Source: Choristoneura fumiferana
Taxonomy: Eukaryota > Arthropoda > Insecta > Lepidoptera > Tortricidae
Assembly (NCBI RefSeq): GCF_025370935.1
Contig: NC_133478.1
Span: 16,099,486 to 16,163,485, forward strand
DNA: 64,000 nucleotides
Reading direction: 5' to 3'
The notes below the pieces were generated by a model. The model worked only from the letters and a program-made list of their open reading frames with translations. It ran no database searches and was not told the DNA's origin. This document shows, in pieces, positions 11,471 through 22,205 of this stretch; within the stretch, counting starts at the first letter, position 1, and each line of letters opens with the position of its first letter. The translations under genes and the position numbers were made by a program.

Positions 11471-12055
11471 AAAAGTGATAATACTATTAGAAATAGAAAT
11501 TTATATTTCTGTTAACCTCGTCGATCAAGAGCAAACCACAATTTAGAATCTAAATCACTGGTATTTATTATTTCGCTCATCTCCGTTCAGAATTTACGGT
11601 AATATTTCCGGTATGCATTCCGGACGCGACTTGACGGAAATGAGCCGTTTGATGTTCCGGTATTTAATTTCACTATCCGCTGTTATTAAGTTAGCTAAAA
11701 TTATTGTTTGTTATTATAAACTTCACCGTGCATTGATTATCTACTGCAAAACAGACTAGGTCTTAGTGACTGTAATAACGAAAGAAGAAAAGGAGGAAAA
11801 GGAGGTTGCGAAGGAATTCCTAAAGCGCCAATTCCTAAAAGTTTACCATAGTATTCACGCGTTTAATGGTTAAACTCTGGGATGTTCAAGTGCTATTAGC
11901 CAAGCCATGGCGTCTCTGACAGACACTTTAGCTGTTTTGATAGATCATCGAAAATGCCCCTTTTTGTCTCGTCTTATTCGTTAAAGTTGCGCACGGGTTA
12001 CAGGACAGCCTATTCAAGTGATTTTTGTAATTTATATGTCGATATTTCATACCGA
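11471..12055. other. Unassigned stretch
   Basis: No coding frame or recognised repeat; a purine-rich patch AAGAAGAAAAGGAGGAAAAG at about 11784-11805. Confidence 0.4.
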
Positions 12056-12372
12056 CAAAGCCGTGGTGGCCTAGTGGTGGCCTAGTGGTTTGACCTATCG
12101 CCTCTCAAACAGAGGGTCGTGGGTTCAAACCCCGGCTCGCACCTCTGAGTTTTTCCAAATTCATGTGCGGAATTACATTTGAAATTTTACCACGAGCTTT
12201 GCGGTGAAGGATAACATCGTGAGGAAACCTGCACAAACCTGCGAAGCAATTCAATGGTGCGTGTGAAGTTCCCAATCCGCACTGGGCCCGCGTGGGAACT
12301 ATAGCCCTAGCCTTCTTGTTCTTAGAGGAGGCCTGTGCCCATCAGTGGGACGTATATAGGCTGGGATGATGA
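12056..12372 (+). mobile_element. SINE1, near full length
   Basis: tRNA-derived head with box A GTGGCCTAGTGG (duplicated) and box B GGGTTCAAACCCC, body AAATTCATGTGCGGAATTAC, and 3' end CAGTGGGACGTATATAGGCT then GGGATGATGA. An internal Pol III promoter is expected for this class. Confidence 0.85.
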
Positions 12373-12708
12373 CTTCATACCGAGCGAGCTATGCTGGGCA
12401 TCACACTTCTTGAACTCATCCACAATTGTAAAATTCGGAAACGGACTGGAGTTGTGGATGTGGGCAAGAGAGTAATACAATTGAAGTGGAGATGGGCGGG
12501 TCACTTGGCGAGACGCACTGACAACAGGTGGTCGAAAGCAAGTGGTGGCCAAGACTGAGTCGAAGAACGGTGGGCAGACCTCCGGCCCGTTGGTTGGATG
12601 TCATCTGGCAGGCGGTTGGTAAACTGTGGATGACACTAGCATAGGACCGGGCAAAGTTGCATGAAAATGAAGAGGCCAGCATGTGGATGTGGGCTGGTTT
12701 GATTGACC
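12373..12708 (+). mobile_element. RTE-like LINE, C-terminal coding remnant
   Basis: In shifting frames: RKRTGVVDVGKRVIQLKWRW then AGHLARRTDNRWSK, later LHENEEA and AGLID. These match the end of an endonuclease/reverse-transcriptase ORF. Frameshifts and stops show it is dead. It follows SINE1 without a gap. Confidence 0.75.
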
Positions 12709-12711
12709 GAG

Positions 12712-13085
12712 CCATTGTCTACAACTGTACAAGGCTCAAATTTGGCCTCACTTGGAGTATTACTCACATCTTTGGTGTTGGTGCCCCTCAATATCAGCTC
12801 CTCCCACTTGATCGTCTACAGCGTAGGGCGGCTCGTATTATCGGTGATCCAATTCTCTGGGAAGCTTGACCCTCTAGTTCTCCTCAGAGATGTTAGCTCT
12901 CTGCGTTTTCTATAGGTTCTACAACGGGGAGTGCTCCGATGAACTCTTCGGGCCGATCCCGGCTGCTAAATTCCATCATCGCACTACTCGGCATAAAAGT
13001 AGCTTCAATCATCATCATCTTGATGGGTGGCGGTCATCCACCGTGCGGTTTAAACATTCCTTTTTACCTCGCACTGTCGATTCTG
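12712..13085 (+). mobile_element. CR1/Jockey-like LINE, C-terminal reverse transcriptase remnant
   Basis: Reads APQYQLLPLDRLQRRAARII, then (other frame) LDPLVLLRDVSSLRFL, then FYNGECSDELFGPIPAAKFH and HHLDGWRSSTVRFKHSFLPR. Two frameshifts. A different LINE family from the piece just upstream. Confidence 0.85.
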
Positions 13086-13242
13086 AGCAGGAAAAACCAT
13101 ATTTTTTCCAAAATAAAAAAAGAAGCGCACAAGGTTTTGTGAAAATGCCCATTTATTGTCTTCGTTCTTCTTACTTACGATATTTCCTAAAAATCGGTAC
13201 GATCATTATAGGTATTTTTTTGACGATTCAGTAAGTATTTGG

Positions 13243-13690
13243 AAAGGACCCTGGACCTAAGGTATAAAAAAAGTGGTTTCAGTGAAATATCCTGAGATTT
13301 TTATATGATATAGATTTCAAACCTAAACAAAATTCTCTAAAAAACTAAACTACTTGTAAGCTCTGAAAGGGACTCAGGAACAGAGGTAGCACCCTTGAAG
13401 ACTTTTGTTCAGATTATGATTGGTTTTTTGGAGTTTTTTTGTATTTTTTATTTCAACTCCAAATTTGTTACTTTTACGGGTATCCCGTGAAACCATATCG
13501 AAAATATGTACAAACTGAGACATGGATGCACAGAAAAACCAGAAAAAAAGACCAGCGCTGGGAATCGAACCCAGGTCCTCAGCAATCAGGACTTTTGTTC
13601 AGGACTTTGAGATCTATAACATATCAAAATCTCAGGATATTTAACTGAAACCACATTTTCCAAACTTTAGGTCCGGGTCCTTTACAAAAT
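13243..13690. mobile_element. Fold-back element with a SINE inserted in its loop
   Basis: Arms at about 13243-13320 (AGGACCCTGGACCTAAGGTA, GTGGTTTCAGTGAAATATCC) and 13608-13686 (GGATATTTAACTGAAACCAC, CTTTAGGTCCGGGTCCTTT) are inverted copies. The loop is occupied by the insertion at 13413-13589. Confidence 0.8.
13413..13589 (-). mobile_element. SINE2 copy with 13-bp target duplication
   Basis: Minus-strand tRNA-like head (GGGAATCGAACCCAGGTCCT holds box B) and tail GTATTTTTTATTTCAACTCC. It is flanked by perfect GACTTTTGTTCAG at 13400-13412 and 13590-13602. It is truncated within the tRNA-like head. Confidence 0.85.
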
Positions 13691-13752
13691 AACGGAGTCA
13701 CGAGAGTTGTGTCGAAAATGTAAATAATTTCTAAAAACTCGTAAGGTCTGCC

Positions 13753-13791
<39 letters not shown>
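13753..13791. repeat. GA microsatellite
   Basis: About 39 bases of (GA)n with one interruption (AAAG). Confidence 0.95.
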
Positions 13792-13793
<2 letters not shown>

Positions 13794-14042
13794 CACATAT
13801 TCGATACATAAGGTAAATACACTGAGAAGGAAAAGAACTCGAATAGTATAAATGGGCTCTATTCACTCAGCATACTATTGCGGTAAGCCGCAACGCTGGT
13901 ATTCAGTGGGACCCATTTAAAACTAAACACAAAAAACATACGCATAGTCACTGCAAGCTCACACACACAGCCACTAAGGTAAATGTCCGAGTGCTCGACA
14001 CGCGAATGTCCAATAGACGACACCTTGCTGTCATATAAATAT

Positions 14043-14104
14043 GCATCTTTAATCTTATGTCATTATCAATAAATTTATTGATAATGACATAAGATTAAAG
14101 ATGC
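14043..14104. repeat. Perfect 62-bp palindrome without spacer
   Basis: GCATCTTTAATCTTATGTCA at the left end has its exact reverse complement at the right end; the centre is AATAAA|TTTATT between 14073 and 14074. Every base pairs over 31 bp per arm. No flanking homology to other repeats here. Confidence 0.97.
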
Positions 14105-14175
14105 CAATTATTAGGACAGTGACTAGCAATCGTACGTTTACCTAAGTTATAATTTTATCTACAGCCAACAGGGCC

Positions 14176-14570
14176 GGTGCCGCTGCAGACTCTGCGGAAT
14201 GGCTCAAACGGCGCAAATATGTAGGCATCAGTAGTGCCTACATTTTTGAGCCGTTTGGGGTAGAAACCATGGGTCCTTGGGGTTTGAGTGCTTTTAATAT
14301 CTATAAATCATTGTCGTCCAAATTGATTACGGCTTCGGGTGACCAGAGGGCTGGCTTTTTCTTAGCACAAAGATTAAGCATTGCCATACAGCGTGGAAAT
14401 GCTGCCAGCCTTCTGGGCACCTTACCATCTGGCAGTGATTTTGGGCAAATTTTTTATTTATAATTTTAGTTTGTATGTAGTTTTAGTAACCTTTATTTTG
14501 TTTTATATTATAGAACTATCGATGTAAAAATTAAGTTATAATTTTAAACTTTTTAAATATATTATTATTT
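14176..14570 (+). mobile_element. Retroelement tail Q, copy 1 (intact C-terminal domain)
   Basis: Open frame to 14463: AADSAEWLKRRKYVGISSAY, then FEPFGVETMGPWG, then SGDQRAGFFLAQRLSIAIQR and GNAASLLGTLP. The same domain end appears at 28900, 38286 and 60281. I associate VET-GPWG...QRGNAAS tails with the C-termini of non-LTR reverse-transcriptase ORFs but cannot name the clade. Confidence 0.75.
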
Positions 14571-15018
14571 CCAATGCAAAGGCTTTTCCCTCTGTACACG
14601 GGTTAAGAAAGCTTCAAACGAAAGTGATTTATAACTGCTATTTACTTTGACAGTTTTATTAGTCTGACCATTTTTTTTGAAAAACGAACAACAGATACAG
14701 TTTAATTTTAAGTTGAAAAGTGTTTTGTGTAAATTAATACCTCTTCTTTGGTTCTGATGATGTTGATGTGCTACGGGGCTTTATATAGCGAACAATCGAT
14801 ATACTTCTCTCAAAAAAAAAACAAATAGACACCTCCTCGTTGCTTTGTAATCATTATGAAAATTAGTTTCGTTCGGGCTAAAACTCGACAGCAAGCGTTT
14901 TCCTAGAGACAAGTCCAAGCTTAATCGATTTTTCATCCCCGAAAACCCCTACATATGCCAAATTTCATCGAAATCGTTGGAGCCGTTTCCGAGATCCCCG
15001 AAATATAACATTATATTA
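14571..15018. other. Unassigned stretch
   Basis: Its end (14930-15000) has CCAAATTTCATCGAAATCG, a phrase common in the repeat that follows. No coding sequence. Confidence 0.4.
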
Positions 15019-15205
15019 TAACTAGCTTTTGCCCGTGACTTCGCCCGCGTGGAGTTCGGTTATCGCGCGCTGTTCCCTCGGGAACTGTGCATTTTTCCGG
15101 GACAAAAAGCAGCCTTTGGCCCATAAACTATATCTATGCCAAAAATCACGTCGATCCGTCGCTCCGTTCACACACTTTCGCATTTATAATATTAGAATGG
15201 ATATG
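15019..15205 (+). repeat. Repeat of the CTAGCTTTTGCCCGTGACT class
   Basis: Starts ACTAGCTTTTGCCCGTGACT and ends TTTATAATATTAGAATGG. Same class as 7153-7375 but a different subfamily internally. Confidence 0.65.
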
Positions 15206-15209
15206 GCTC

Positions 15210-15358
15210 TGCTGGCCTAGTGGTTTGATCTGTGGCCTCTCAAGCATAGGATCTTAGGTTCAAAGCTCGCATAGATCTCTTGAGCTTTTCGAACTTCACG
15301 TGCTAACTCACATACGAAATTTACAACAAGCTTCATGGTGAAGGAACATTGTGAGGGA
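15210..15358 (+). mobile_element. SINE1, 5' half, diverged
   Basis: Box A TGGCCTAGTGG, decayed box B AGGTTCAAAGC, then GGTGAAGGAACATTGTGAGG; ends at an AT-rich boundary. Confidence 0.75.
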
Positions 15359-15420
15359 TACTATTTTTAATTAATCTATTGTTTTCATTTTATTTTTCGA
15401 TTTTTTAAGTTTTTAATTTT

Positions 15421-16535
15421 TTAATCTATTTGATATTTTCATTAAAACTTTGAAAAGGTAAAGGTAATTCTGAAATTTCAAATTAATTACAGAATGTTTC
15501 ATGGAAACAAAGCAGCCTTTAGTAAAATAACCGATTCAGATTACAAAAGCAATGTATTTCGTTACATTTATATTCGTTATGTTCAGTTCCCACAAACTAT
15601 GTATTCCTGAGGACGCAGCTGCTCATACGACAGTCACATTGATCAAGGTTTTTTGTCACTGTCCCTCTTAACTGGTGCGTGTGGGAACGAAGATTAATCA
15701 CTTCGCCGTAGAATGCCCGGGATGTGAAATGATACGTCGAAATGACGCGCTCCGGAGCTCATGGTATCATTGTTTACAACATCTTTAAGATGAAGGAACT
15801 TGTGTTGCGTTTCATGTTAATTTCCTTATTTTTAATTTTTTAATTAATTTTAATCTATTTGATATTTTCATTAAAACTTTCACCTCTTGCACCTCTGAGT
15901 TTTTCGAAATTCATGTGCGGAATTACATTAAATTTACCACGAGCTTTGCGGTGAAGGAAAACATCGTGAGGAAACCTGCACAAACCTGCGAAGCAATTCA
16001 ATGGTGCGTGTGAAGTTCCCAATCCGCACTGGGCCCGCGTGGTAACTATGGCACAAGCCCTCTTGTTCTGAGAGGAAGCCTGTGCCCAGCAGTGGGACGT
16101 ATATAGGCTGGGATGATGATGATGATGATTAAAACTTTAAGGTAAAGGTAAAGGTAAATTCTGAAATTTCCAATTAATTACCAAAATGTTTCATGTAAAC
16201 AAAGCTACTAGTAAATTCTGGTAAAATAACCGATTCAGTTTACAAAAGAAATGTATTGCGTTACATTTATATTCGTTATGTTCAGTTCCCACAAACTATG
16301 TATTCCTGAGGACGCAGCTGCTCATACGACAGTCACATTGATCAAGGTTTTTTGTCACTGTCCCTCTTAACTGGTGCGTGTGGGAACGAAGATTAATCAC
16401 TTCGCCGTAGAATGCCCGGGATGTGAAATGATACGTCGAAATGACGCGCTCCGGAGCTCATGGTATCATTGCTTAAGGACATCTTTAGGATGAAGGCGTC
16501 TTGTGTTGCGTTTCATGTTAATTGTTTATTTGAAG
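15421..16535 (+). repeat. Tandem duplication of a ~430-bp unit, second unit split by a SINE
   Basis: Unit 1 is 15421-15849 and unit 2 starts at 15850. TTAATCTATTTGATATTTTC opens both. About 205 bases (15564-15771 and 16260-16467) look identical, including ACGCAGCTGCTCATACGACA and ATGCCCGGGATGTGAAATGA. No open frame spans the unit; its nature is unknown. Confidence 0.9.
15881..16127 (+). mobile_element. SINE1, 5'-truncated, with 11-bp target duplication
   Basis: Starts in the B-box-distal part (CACCTCTGAGTTTTTCGAAA) and ends GGCTGGGATGATGATGATG. ATTAAAACTTT is present exactly on both sides (15870-15880, 16128-16138). Confidence 0.92.
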
Positions 16536-16627
16536 AGGTTTTTGAAAGAGAGAGCCCTAAATATTTTAATTTATCGAATAAAGCATTACTTTGTGGAGGT
16601 TCATACTAAAGAACTATAAACGAACTT

Positions 16628-16890
16628 AAACGACCGGATGGCAAGCGGTTAGACAACCTGACTACGAAGCTTGAGGTCCCGGGTTCGATTCCCGGCCGGG
16701 GCAGATATTTGTACGAATAATATTTTCGGGTCTTGGGTGTTTAATATGTATTTAAGTATGTATTTATCTATATAAGTAAGTTTATCCGTTGCCTAGTACC
16801 TATCCATAGTACAAGCACAAGCTTTGCTTAGTTTGGGACTAGGTCAATTCGTGTCAAGTGTCCCATGATATTATTATTATTAAACAATTA
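16628..16890 (+). mobile_element. SINE3, full length, tRNA-derived
   Basis: Box A TGGCAAGCGGTTA and an exact box B GGTTCGATTCC within a tRNA-like head, then GCAGATATTTGTACGAATAA, body TATTTAAGTATGTATTTATC, end GTCAAGTGTCCCATGATATT and (ATT)n. Minus-strand fragments lie at 40767 and 63075. Confidence 0.88.
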
Positions 16891-16925
16891 CTTTTAGAGC
16901 ATGAAACTACCGTGAGGGCCAATAT

Positions 16926-17116
16926 TAAATGATATTGTACCGGATGACTCACGTCTTAAATCGAGTTTAGCTTGACATGTTTCGGGCTAATTCGCCGCAT
17001 TCGGCGGGCAGCCGCCGAGTGGCGTAGCTTCTAGAAAGAAGGGCTACGAATTAGCCCGAAACATGTCGAGCTAAACTCGATTTAAGACGTGAGTTGTCCG
17101 GTACAATATCATTTAA
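16926..17116. mobile_element. Fold-back MITE F, copy 1
   Basis: Arms AAATGATATTGTACCGGA... and its inverse, with CGAGTTTAGCTTGACATGTT on the left and AACATGTCGAGCTAAACTCG on the right. Arms are about 75 bp, loop GC-rich (GCCGAGTGGCG). Second copy at 40789. Confidence 0.9.
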
Positions 17117-17124
17117 GAATACTT

Positions 17125-17340
17125 TGCTCACCCGCGTCCTTATGATGACATCTACGTGTATGTAACAAAATTAAATGTGACATCCATGCAGCTCTCCGCC
17201 TCCAGGCTCTTGAACAAACACATCACACAAACCTAATTTTACTATACCATCACACTGCGCTGACCTGTTTCGAACCCAACCAAAGTTCATCATCAGAGCA
17301 AGACAACTGTTCACCACGCTACCGGTATGGGATGATGACT
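17125..17340 (-). mobile_element. Element T1, diverged minus-strand copy
   Basis: GCTCACCCGCGTCCTTATGA at the left, then CACTGCGCTGACCTGTTTCG and ACCAAAGTTCATCATCAGAG, matching the inner part of 35896-36206. Confidence 0.65.
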
Positions 17341-18458
17341 ATGAAAACAAACTTTGTAATCAAATCTAGTAGTAAACATTAAAAAAAAAACACGTGAAGC
17401 AAAGTCAATTGAAATAGGATATTCAATTCTACGAAAAAAAATCACGCTTCTTAGTTCAACAAATCAACAACCAAATTAATTTTGCAAGTCTATATTAAAC
17501 AACCAATTCCATATAAATTTGATACACATGGTTGAATTTGAACAAAAGATGAATTGTCGCACTATATTATTACTATGAGTTATTGGAACACGCATTCAAT
17601 AGAACTCATTCAATTCAATTTAGTCATTTCACTGTTGGATTTACCAATTTCATCGAAATAGGATTTCATAATTTGGCGCCGTGCTGGTGAATAACTTAGT
17701 AATTCGATGCATAATTGTAAAATCAACCGATTTTAGTTTAGAATGTCCTTTGAAACAATAAAAACGGAATACAAATTGATTAAAATTCATGGTGAGATAG
17801 AATTCGTGGTGAGTTTAGTGGTAATGAGGGCTATCGCGTATGCATTCGCCGCTAGAGGCGCTAGTGTAGCGTAAGGTCTCCGAAATGTCAAATCTCATAG
17901 TTCTTGTATGCGGGTTTATTTATAATTAGAATAATTTTGTGAATATTTTGCAATACCTGAAATTAATTATTATGGTAAAATTAAATATCCGTTACGAGGC
18001 AATTAATGTTTTTATGTCTTGAGACAGTTTTGTCTTTCGGAAACCTTTGTCCTCCCTTTTTTCCCAACAAAACGAGACTACGCAACACTGTGGCATGCCC
18101 GATATTTTATGGTACGGTTTCAATATGGTATGGTATTACGTATGATTTTTATGTAATTTTTTTTTCACGCCCATATAAACTAACCACTATACCTACTTCA
18201 GGCAGAACTTTTGTCTACAGTGGCGCCAACTGGTGAGCGCGAAAACGGTAGCTCTCATTGCGTAGTGAAATAATGTAAAATTATTAAAGTATTTTCTAGT
18301 TTACTGCACATTTAAGTTCTGTTGGAGCTGGAATGTCTGTTGTAGTTTTGGATATGAAAAAAAAATGCCCCAATAGTTTCTTAGTCAAGTACACGAAAGA
18401 CAGTTACCAGTATATAAGTGAAACATATACCATATTATAGTATATTATAATAATAGGA
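17341..18458. other. Unassigned stretch
   Basis: Contains CGCCGCTAGAGGCGCTAGTG near 17848 and TGGCGCCAACTGGTGAGCGC near 18221, short GC-rich words probably from decayed elements. The 76-codon frame at 18006 has no protein character. Confidence 0.4.
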
Positions 18459-18720
18459 TACAATCCTCTAGGAAGTGGAAGTGGGCGGGCCATATTTGCC
18501 GTAGGGTCGATGAAATATGGGGCAAAAAGTTGTTGGAGTGGAGACCACGACCAAGGGTTCAGGAACGTGGGGAGGCAGCCAGCTAGATGGACAGACGATT
18601 TGGTGCGAGCGGCTGGGAAGGACTGGATGAGGAGAACTCGGGACGAAACAAAATGGTCTAAAATGGCAGAGACCTTTACTCAGCATTAGGTAGATAAAGG
18701 TTGTGGAAGAAGAAGAAGAA
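18459..18720 (+). mobile_element. LINE C-terminal coding remnant
   Basis: Reads WAGHICRRVDEIWGKKLLEW then RPRPRVQERG, frameshift, RQPARWTDDLVRAAGKDWMR and RTRDETKWSKMAETFTQH, ending in (GAA)n. End of an endonuclease/RT ORF, different subfamily from 12373. Confidence 0.85.
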
Positions 18721-19627
18721 GTGAAACACTTAAAAGCTAGAAACACACTGACGCCGGTGGCGGAGCGGTGCGGTGCGGTGCGGAGGCGGTGCTGGTTGTT
18801 GTAATATTCGAGCTAACGTGAAAGAGGGCACAAAGTCTGTGTGTTCCAAGCTAAATAAATGACCCAATGTAATTAGCTTTACCCTAGTTTATTTATTTAT
18901 TCATTTATTTATTTGTGGCTGTTTATCCCATTGTCTATATTTATTTTAGACGTGTATAATTATGTACGTGTAGATATGTTTTTGTTGCATTTTAATTTTC
19001 TGATCTACTGTTAATGCACTACCTGCTGTAAACTGGTCTTTCCTTCTTTCTGTAAAACGGTTGCTTGGAAGAAATCGCTCTTAAGGGACAAGGCCGCCTA
19101 TTGCTTACCTTGTAATTTTCTCTGTGTACCTGTTTTCTGTAACGCTTACTATTTCTGGTGTACAATAAAGAGTAATTGTATTGTATGTTACAGATTTGAT
19201 CCGAGACTTAATTTACTTTTCGAATATGAAAGGAACGTCTACTTGATCTACCGGGCACGTTACTACTACATTATAACAGCTCATTTACTGAAGTTGTAGT
19301 AATTTTGATATTTGTGTATACACCCCTTCTTTCAACCTTTTAAGCAAAGTTTTGATTTCAACCATAGTTATTTTATTTAATCTCCAGTTTGTGGATGAAA
19401 TTCAAAAACAAAACAGAGCTCTCTGCTAGAAATAATTCTGTTGGAACAACAGCTTTTTGAAACAAAAGTTATACTTTCAGATGGCTCAACTTAAATCCTA
19501 CATTTTTGCTTCGATGCATGGAAAAGAAAGGATATATGTGGGGTGCGGAGTCACGGATTTCATTTGAATACATCGCTACAATGTAACAGAGTAGCTGGTG
19601 TGAATTACGAGCTTATAGCGTTTTATT
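18721..19627. other. Unassigned stretch with a short MITE-like patch
   Basis: 18735-18860 has AGAAACACACTGACGCCG and, inverted, CTGTGTGTTCCAAGC around GGTGCGGTGCGGTGCGGAGG; probably a decayed MITE with an expanded GGTGC word. The rest is featureless. Confidence 0.45.
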
Positions 19628-19935
19628 GAACGTCGTCATCATCATCATCATCAGCCGGAAAACGTCAACTGCTGAACAAAGGCCTCCCTCATAAAACGCC
19701 ACAATGAACGACAGCTCGCCACAGCATTCATCGGTTTCCCGCAATTCTCACGATGTCTTCAGTCCACCTGGTGGGAGGCCTGCCAACGCTCCGTCTTCCG
19801 GTTCGTGGTCGCCAATCGAGAACTTTTCTCCTTCAACGGTTATCTGTTCTTCGATCGATGTAGCCCGCCCATTGCATTGCAACTGCATATTTTTTCAGCT
19901 ATGTCGCTGATTAGTTTTTCGACGAATTTCCTAAG
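19628..19935 (-). mobile_element. RTE-like LINE 3' end
   Basis: (ATC)n tail at 19636-19653, then CAACTGCTGAACAAAGGCCT, CACCTGGTGGGAGGCCTGCC and CTTCCGGTTCGTGGTCGCCA: reverse complement of RT C-terminal coding sequence plus 3' UTR. Similar pieces at 28430, 50105, 51105 and 53438. Confidence 0.85.
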
Positions 19936-20030
19936 TTATTGAATTTATTACAGACAATATTAAATTACAATGAAATCACGGGAAACGTGTACACGACAAG
20001 ATAATTAAGTAAATTAAATTGAAATTGTAC

Positions 20031-20331
20031 CTTTTTTTTATTCGACTGGATGGAAAACTAGCAAGTGGGTCTCCTGATGGTAAGAGATCACCACCGCCCA
20101 TAGACATCTGCAACACCAGGGGTATTGCAGATGCGTTGCCAACCTAGAGGCCTAAGATGGGATACCTCAAGTGCCAGTAATTTCACCGGCTGTCTTACTC
20201 TCCACGCCGAAACACAACAGTGCAAGCATTGCTGCTTCACAGCAGGATTAGCGAGCAAGGTGGTGGTAGCAATCCGGGCGGACCTTGCACAAGGTCCTAC
20301 CACCAGCGCCCACCTAGCCAGCACCTAGGTA
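20031..20331. repeat. Repeat L, copy 1
   Basis: TTTTTTTATTCGACTGGATG, GGTAAGAGATCACCACCGCC, AACACCAGGGGTATTGCAGA. A closely matching copy is at 30422-30625 and a looser relative at 31095-31205. Confidence 0.8.
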
Positions 20332-20365
20332 CTTTTTTTTAGTTAACCTGTAAACCAATAATTGC

Positions 20366-20445
20366 TTAAAGTGGCTCCGAAGCGGTAAAGTTTCGTGTGC
20401 TCTGCCTACCCATTTGGGAATACAGGCGTGATGTTTGTGTTTGTG
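20366..20445 (+). mobile_element. SINE4 fragment
   Basis: AAAGTGGCTCCGAAGCGGTA and TGCCTACCCATTTGGGAATA, the plus-strand form of the minus copies at 23902, 41354 and 59088. A GT/GC-rich simple repeat follows to 20483. Confidence 0.65.
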
Positions 20446-20483
20446 TGTGCGTGTGTGCGTGCGTGCGTGCGTGTGTATGTGTG

Positions 20484-20795
20484 TCATCATCATCCCAGCT
20501 TATATACGTCCCACTGCAGGGCACAGGCCTCCCCTCAGAATGAGAGGGCTTGGGCAGTAGTTCCCACGTGGGCCCAGTACAGATTGGGAACTTCACACAC
20601 ACCATTGAATTGCTTCGCAGGTTTGTGCATGTTTCCTCACGATGTTTACCTTCACCGTAAAGCTCGTGGTAAATTTCAAATGCAATTCCGCACATGAATT
20701 TCGAAAAACTCAGAGGTGCGAGCCGGGGTTTGAAACCACGATCCTCTGCTTGAGAGGCCATAGGTCAAACCACCACCACGGCTTTTTTTTTACTC
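20484..20795 (-). mobile_element. SINE1, near full length, minus
   Basis: Runs from ATCATCATCCCAGCTTATAT through GTTCCCACGTGGGCCCAGTA and TTTCCTCACGATGTTTACCT to the head GGTTTGAAACCACGATCCTC (box B) and CCACCACCACGGC. Confidence 0.88.
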
Positions 20796-20869
20796 GGCCA
20801 CCAAAGGGGTTTGTTACTCGGCCACTGCGGCTTTTTTGTGTGTGTGTGTGTGTGTGTGCAATTGCAATC

Positions 20870-20940
20870 ATTATCATATCAGCTATAAGACATCCACTGT
20901 TAGGCATAAACCTCCCCGATAGAGTTCCAGTTGTATCTTT
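20870..20940 (-). mobile_element. LINE 3'-end scrap
   Basis: CATATCAGCTATAAGACATC then CACTGTTAGGCATAAACCTC matches the minus-strand RTE-like 3' end. It follows a (GT)n tract at 20835-20858. Confidence 0.5.
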
Positions 20941-21172
20941 TGATTGCATTGACTTTGATATAGTTTAGTAGTTCAAGGGGCAGCAGCAGAACAGACCTGA
21001 GTGTTTCATACTAAAAGCTTGATACCTCCCTACGTTCCTGCAAAAATGGGTCTTGATAGACGGATAAACTCACAGACAGGTGGGCAAATTGATCCTATAA
21101 AGGGTTTCGGTTTTCCTTATAAAGAACGAAACCCTTAAAATGAATTATCCTAATTAAAATATGAGACATTAA

Positions 21173-21314
21173 GGGGCTGTTTCACCATCCATTGACTATT
21201 GTTAACTGACAGTTAAATGTGATGCCGTCTCCGTCTATTTGAACAAAACAAATAGAGACGGCATCACATTTAACCGGCAGTTAACACTAATCAATGGATG
21301 GTGAAACAGCCCCT
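21173..21314. mobile_element. Hairpin MITE H, subfamily 1, copy 4
   Basis: GGGGCTGTTTCACCATCCAT ... ATGGATGGTGAAACAGCCCC, almost complete pairing, loop near GTCTATTTGAACAAAACAAA. Flanked by TAA on both sides. Confidence 0.92.
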
Positions 21315-21364
21315 AAATTTGTTTAATTTATCATTTAAAAATGACTCTCGACGCAAAAAGAATG

Positions 21365-21570
21365 GTGTGTGTCAGTATCCTGTCTGTGTGTCTGTCTATG
21401 GCACCGTAGCTCTTAAACGGGTGGAACGATTTGAATGCGATTTTTTATTTGAAATCACGTTTTCTAGCGATGGTTCTTAGACATGTTTCATCAAAATCGG
21501 TTAAGCGGTTTTTGAGATATTGAATGTTTAAGTGACAAAGTCGGGGTTTTGAAACTTTTTGTTGGTTAGG
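21365..21570 (-). repeat. Repeat R1, copy 4 (inverted)
   Basis: GTCTATGGCACCGTAGCTCT, GCGATGGTTCTTAGACATG, TTTTTGTTGGTTAGG. The 60-codon frame at 21298 reads over the MITE and this repeat and is not a gene. Confidence 0.8.
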
Positions 21571-21574
21571 TTTT

Positions 21575-22205
21575 TATTTTCCTAATTATTATTCAACCTA
21601 CTGAATTGCGCTGGAACTTTTAAAGCTTTCAAAGATAACATAGATTAAATGACTCCTAGTCATAAACTAAATGTCCATAGCAAAGGTATCTTTTGTTTTT
21701 GTGCATAACCCTTGTACTGCGCACCAATCCTTCTTGCACGGCGCTGTTCTTTTGTTTTCTTTTCTTGTTGCAATATTACAATGACGGCCAGCATAACTTT
21801 GCCCCTTCACTACAGTTTTCTCTCTTAAATATTCCGATTAACAGTCCGCAACAGTGGAAAATGAGGGTTCACCCGTAAATGGTTGCTGTAAGTCAATATT
21901 CGCTTAGCATTCGAATAGTTCATTTTACCGGTTTTTTTTTAATTTGTCGAGTAAAACCCTGAAACCTGCAGGTTCATGAATTAATTTAGCTGTTGAAGCA
22001 GCAATCAAATCGCGAGTTTCGTGGGTCGTAATTTTTTCACATTTAATAAGTAGTAAGGAAAACTGCTGAGTGTTGCACCGTTCCAATAGTTGTCGTCATT
22101 ATTTTTTTCTTTAGCAGTAGAAATGACAGCCAGATTTCGTCTATCGGACATTTTCACGTCGAGCAGTGGGACAGTAAAGTTACCTTTCGTTTACTCTTAA
22201 AATTA
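21575..22205. other. Unassigned stretch
   Basis: No repeat copy or coding frame recognised; T-run near 21930. Confidence 0.4.

Noticed and set aside
12322..12715. Minus-strand frames of 76 and 99 codons
   Set aside because: The LINE coding remnant reads on the plus strand here; the minus frames are antisense shadows.
16640..16710. tRNA gene in the SINE3 head
   Set aside because: Boxes A and B are good, but the sequence runs straight into the SINE body with no mature 3' end or terminator; a tRNA-derived SINE explains it.
20366..20968. Several 70-131-codon frames on both strands
   Set aside because: They read through SINE4, SINE1 and GT simple repeats in different frames; shadows of repeat sequence.
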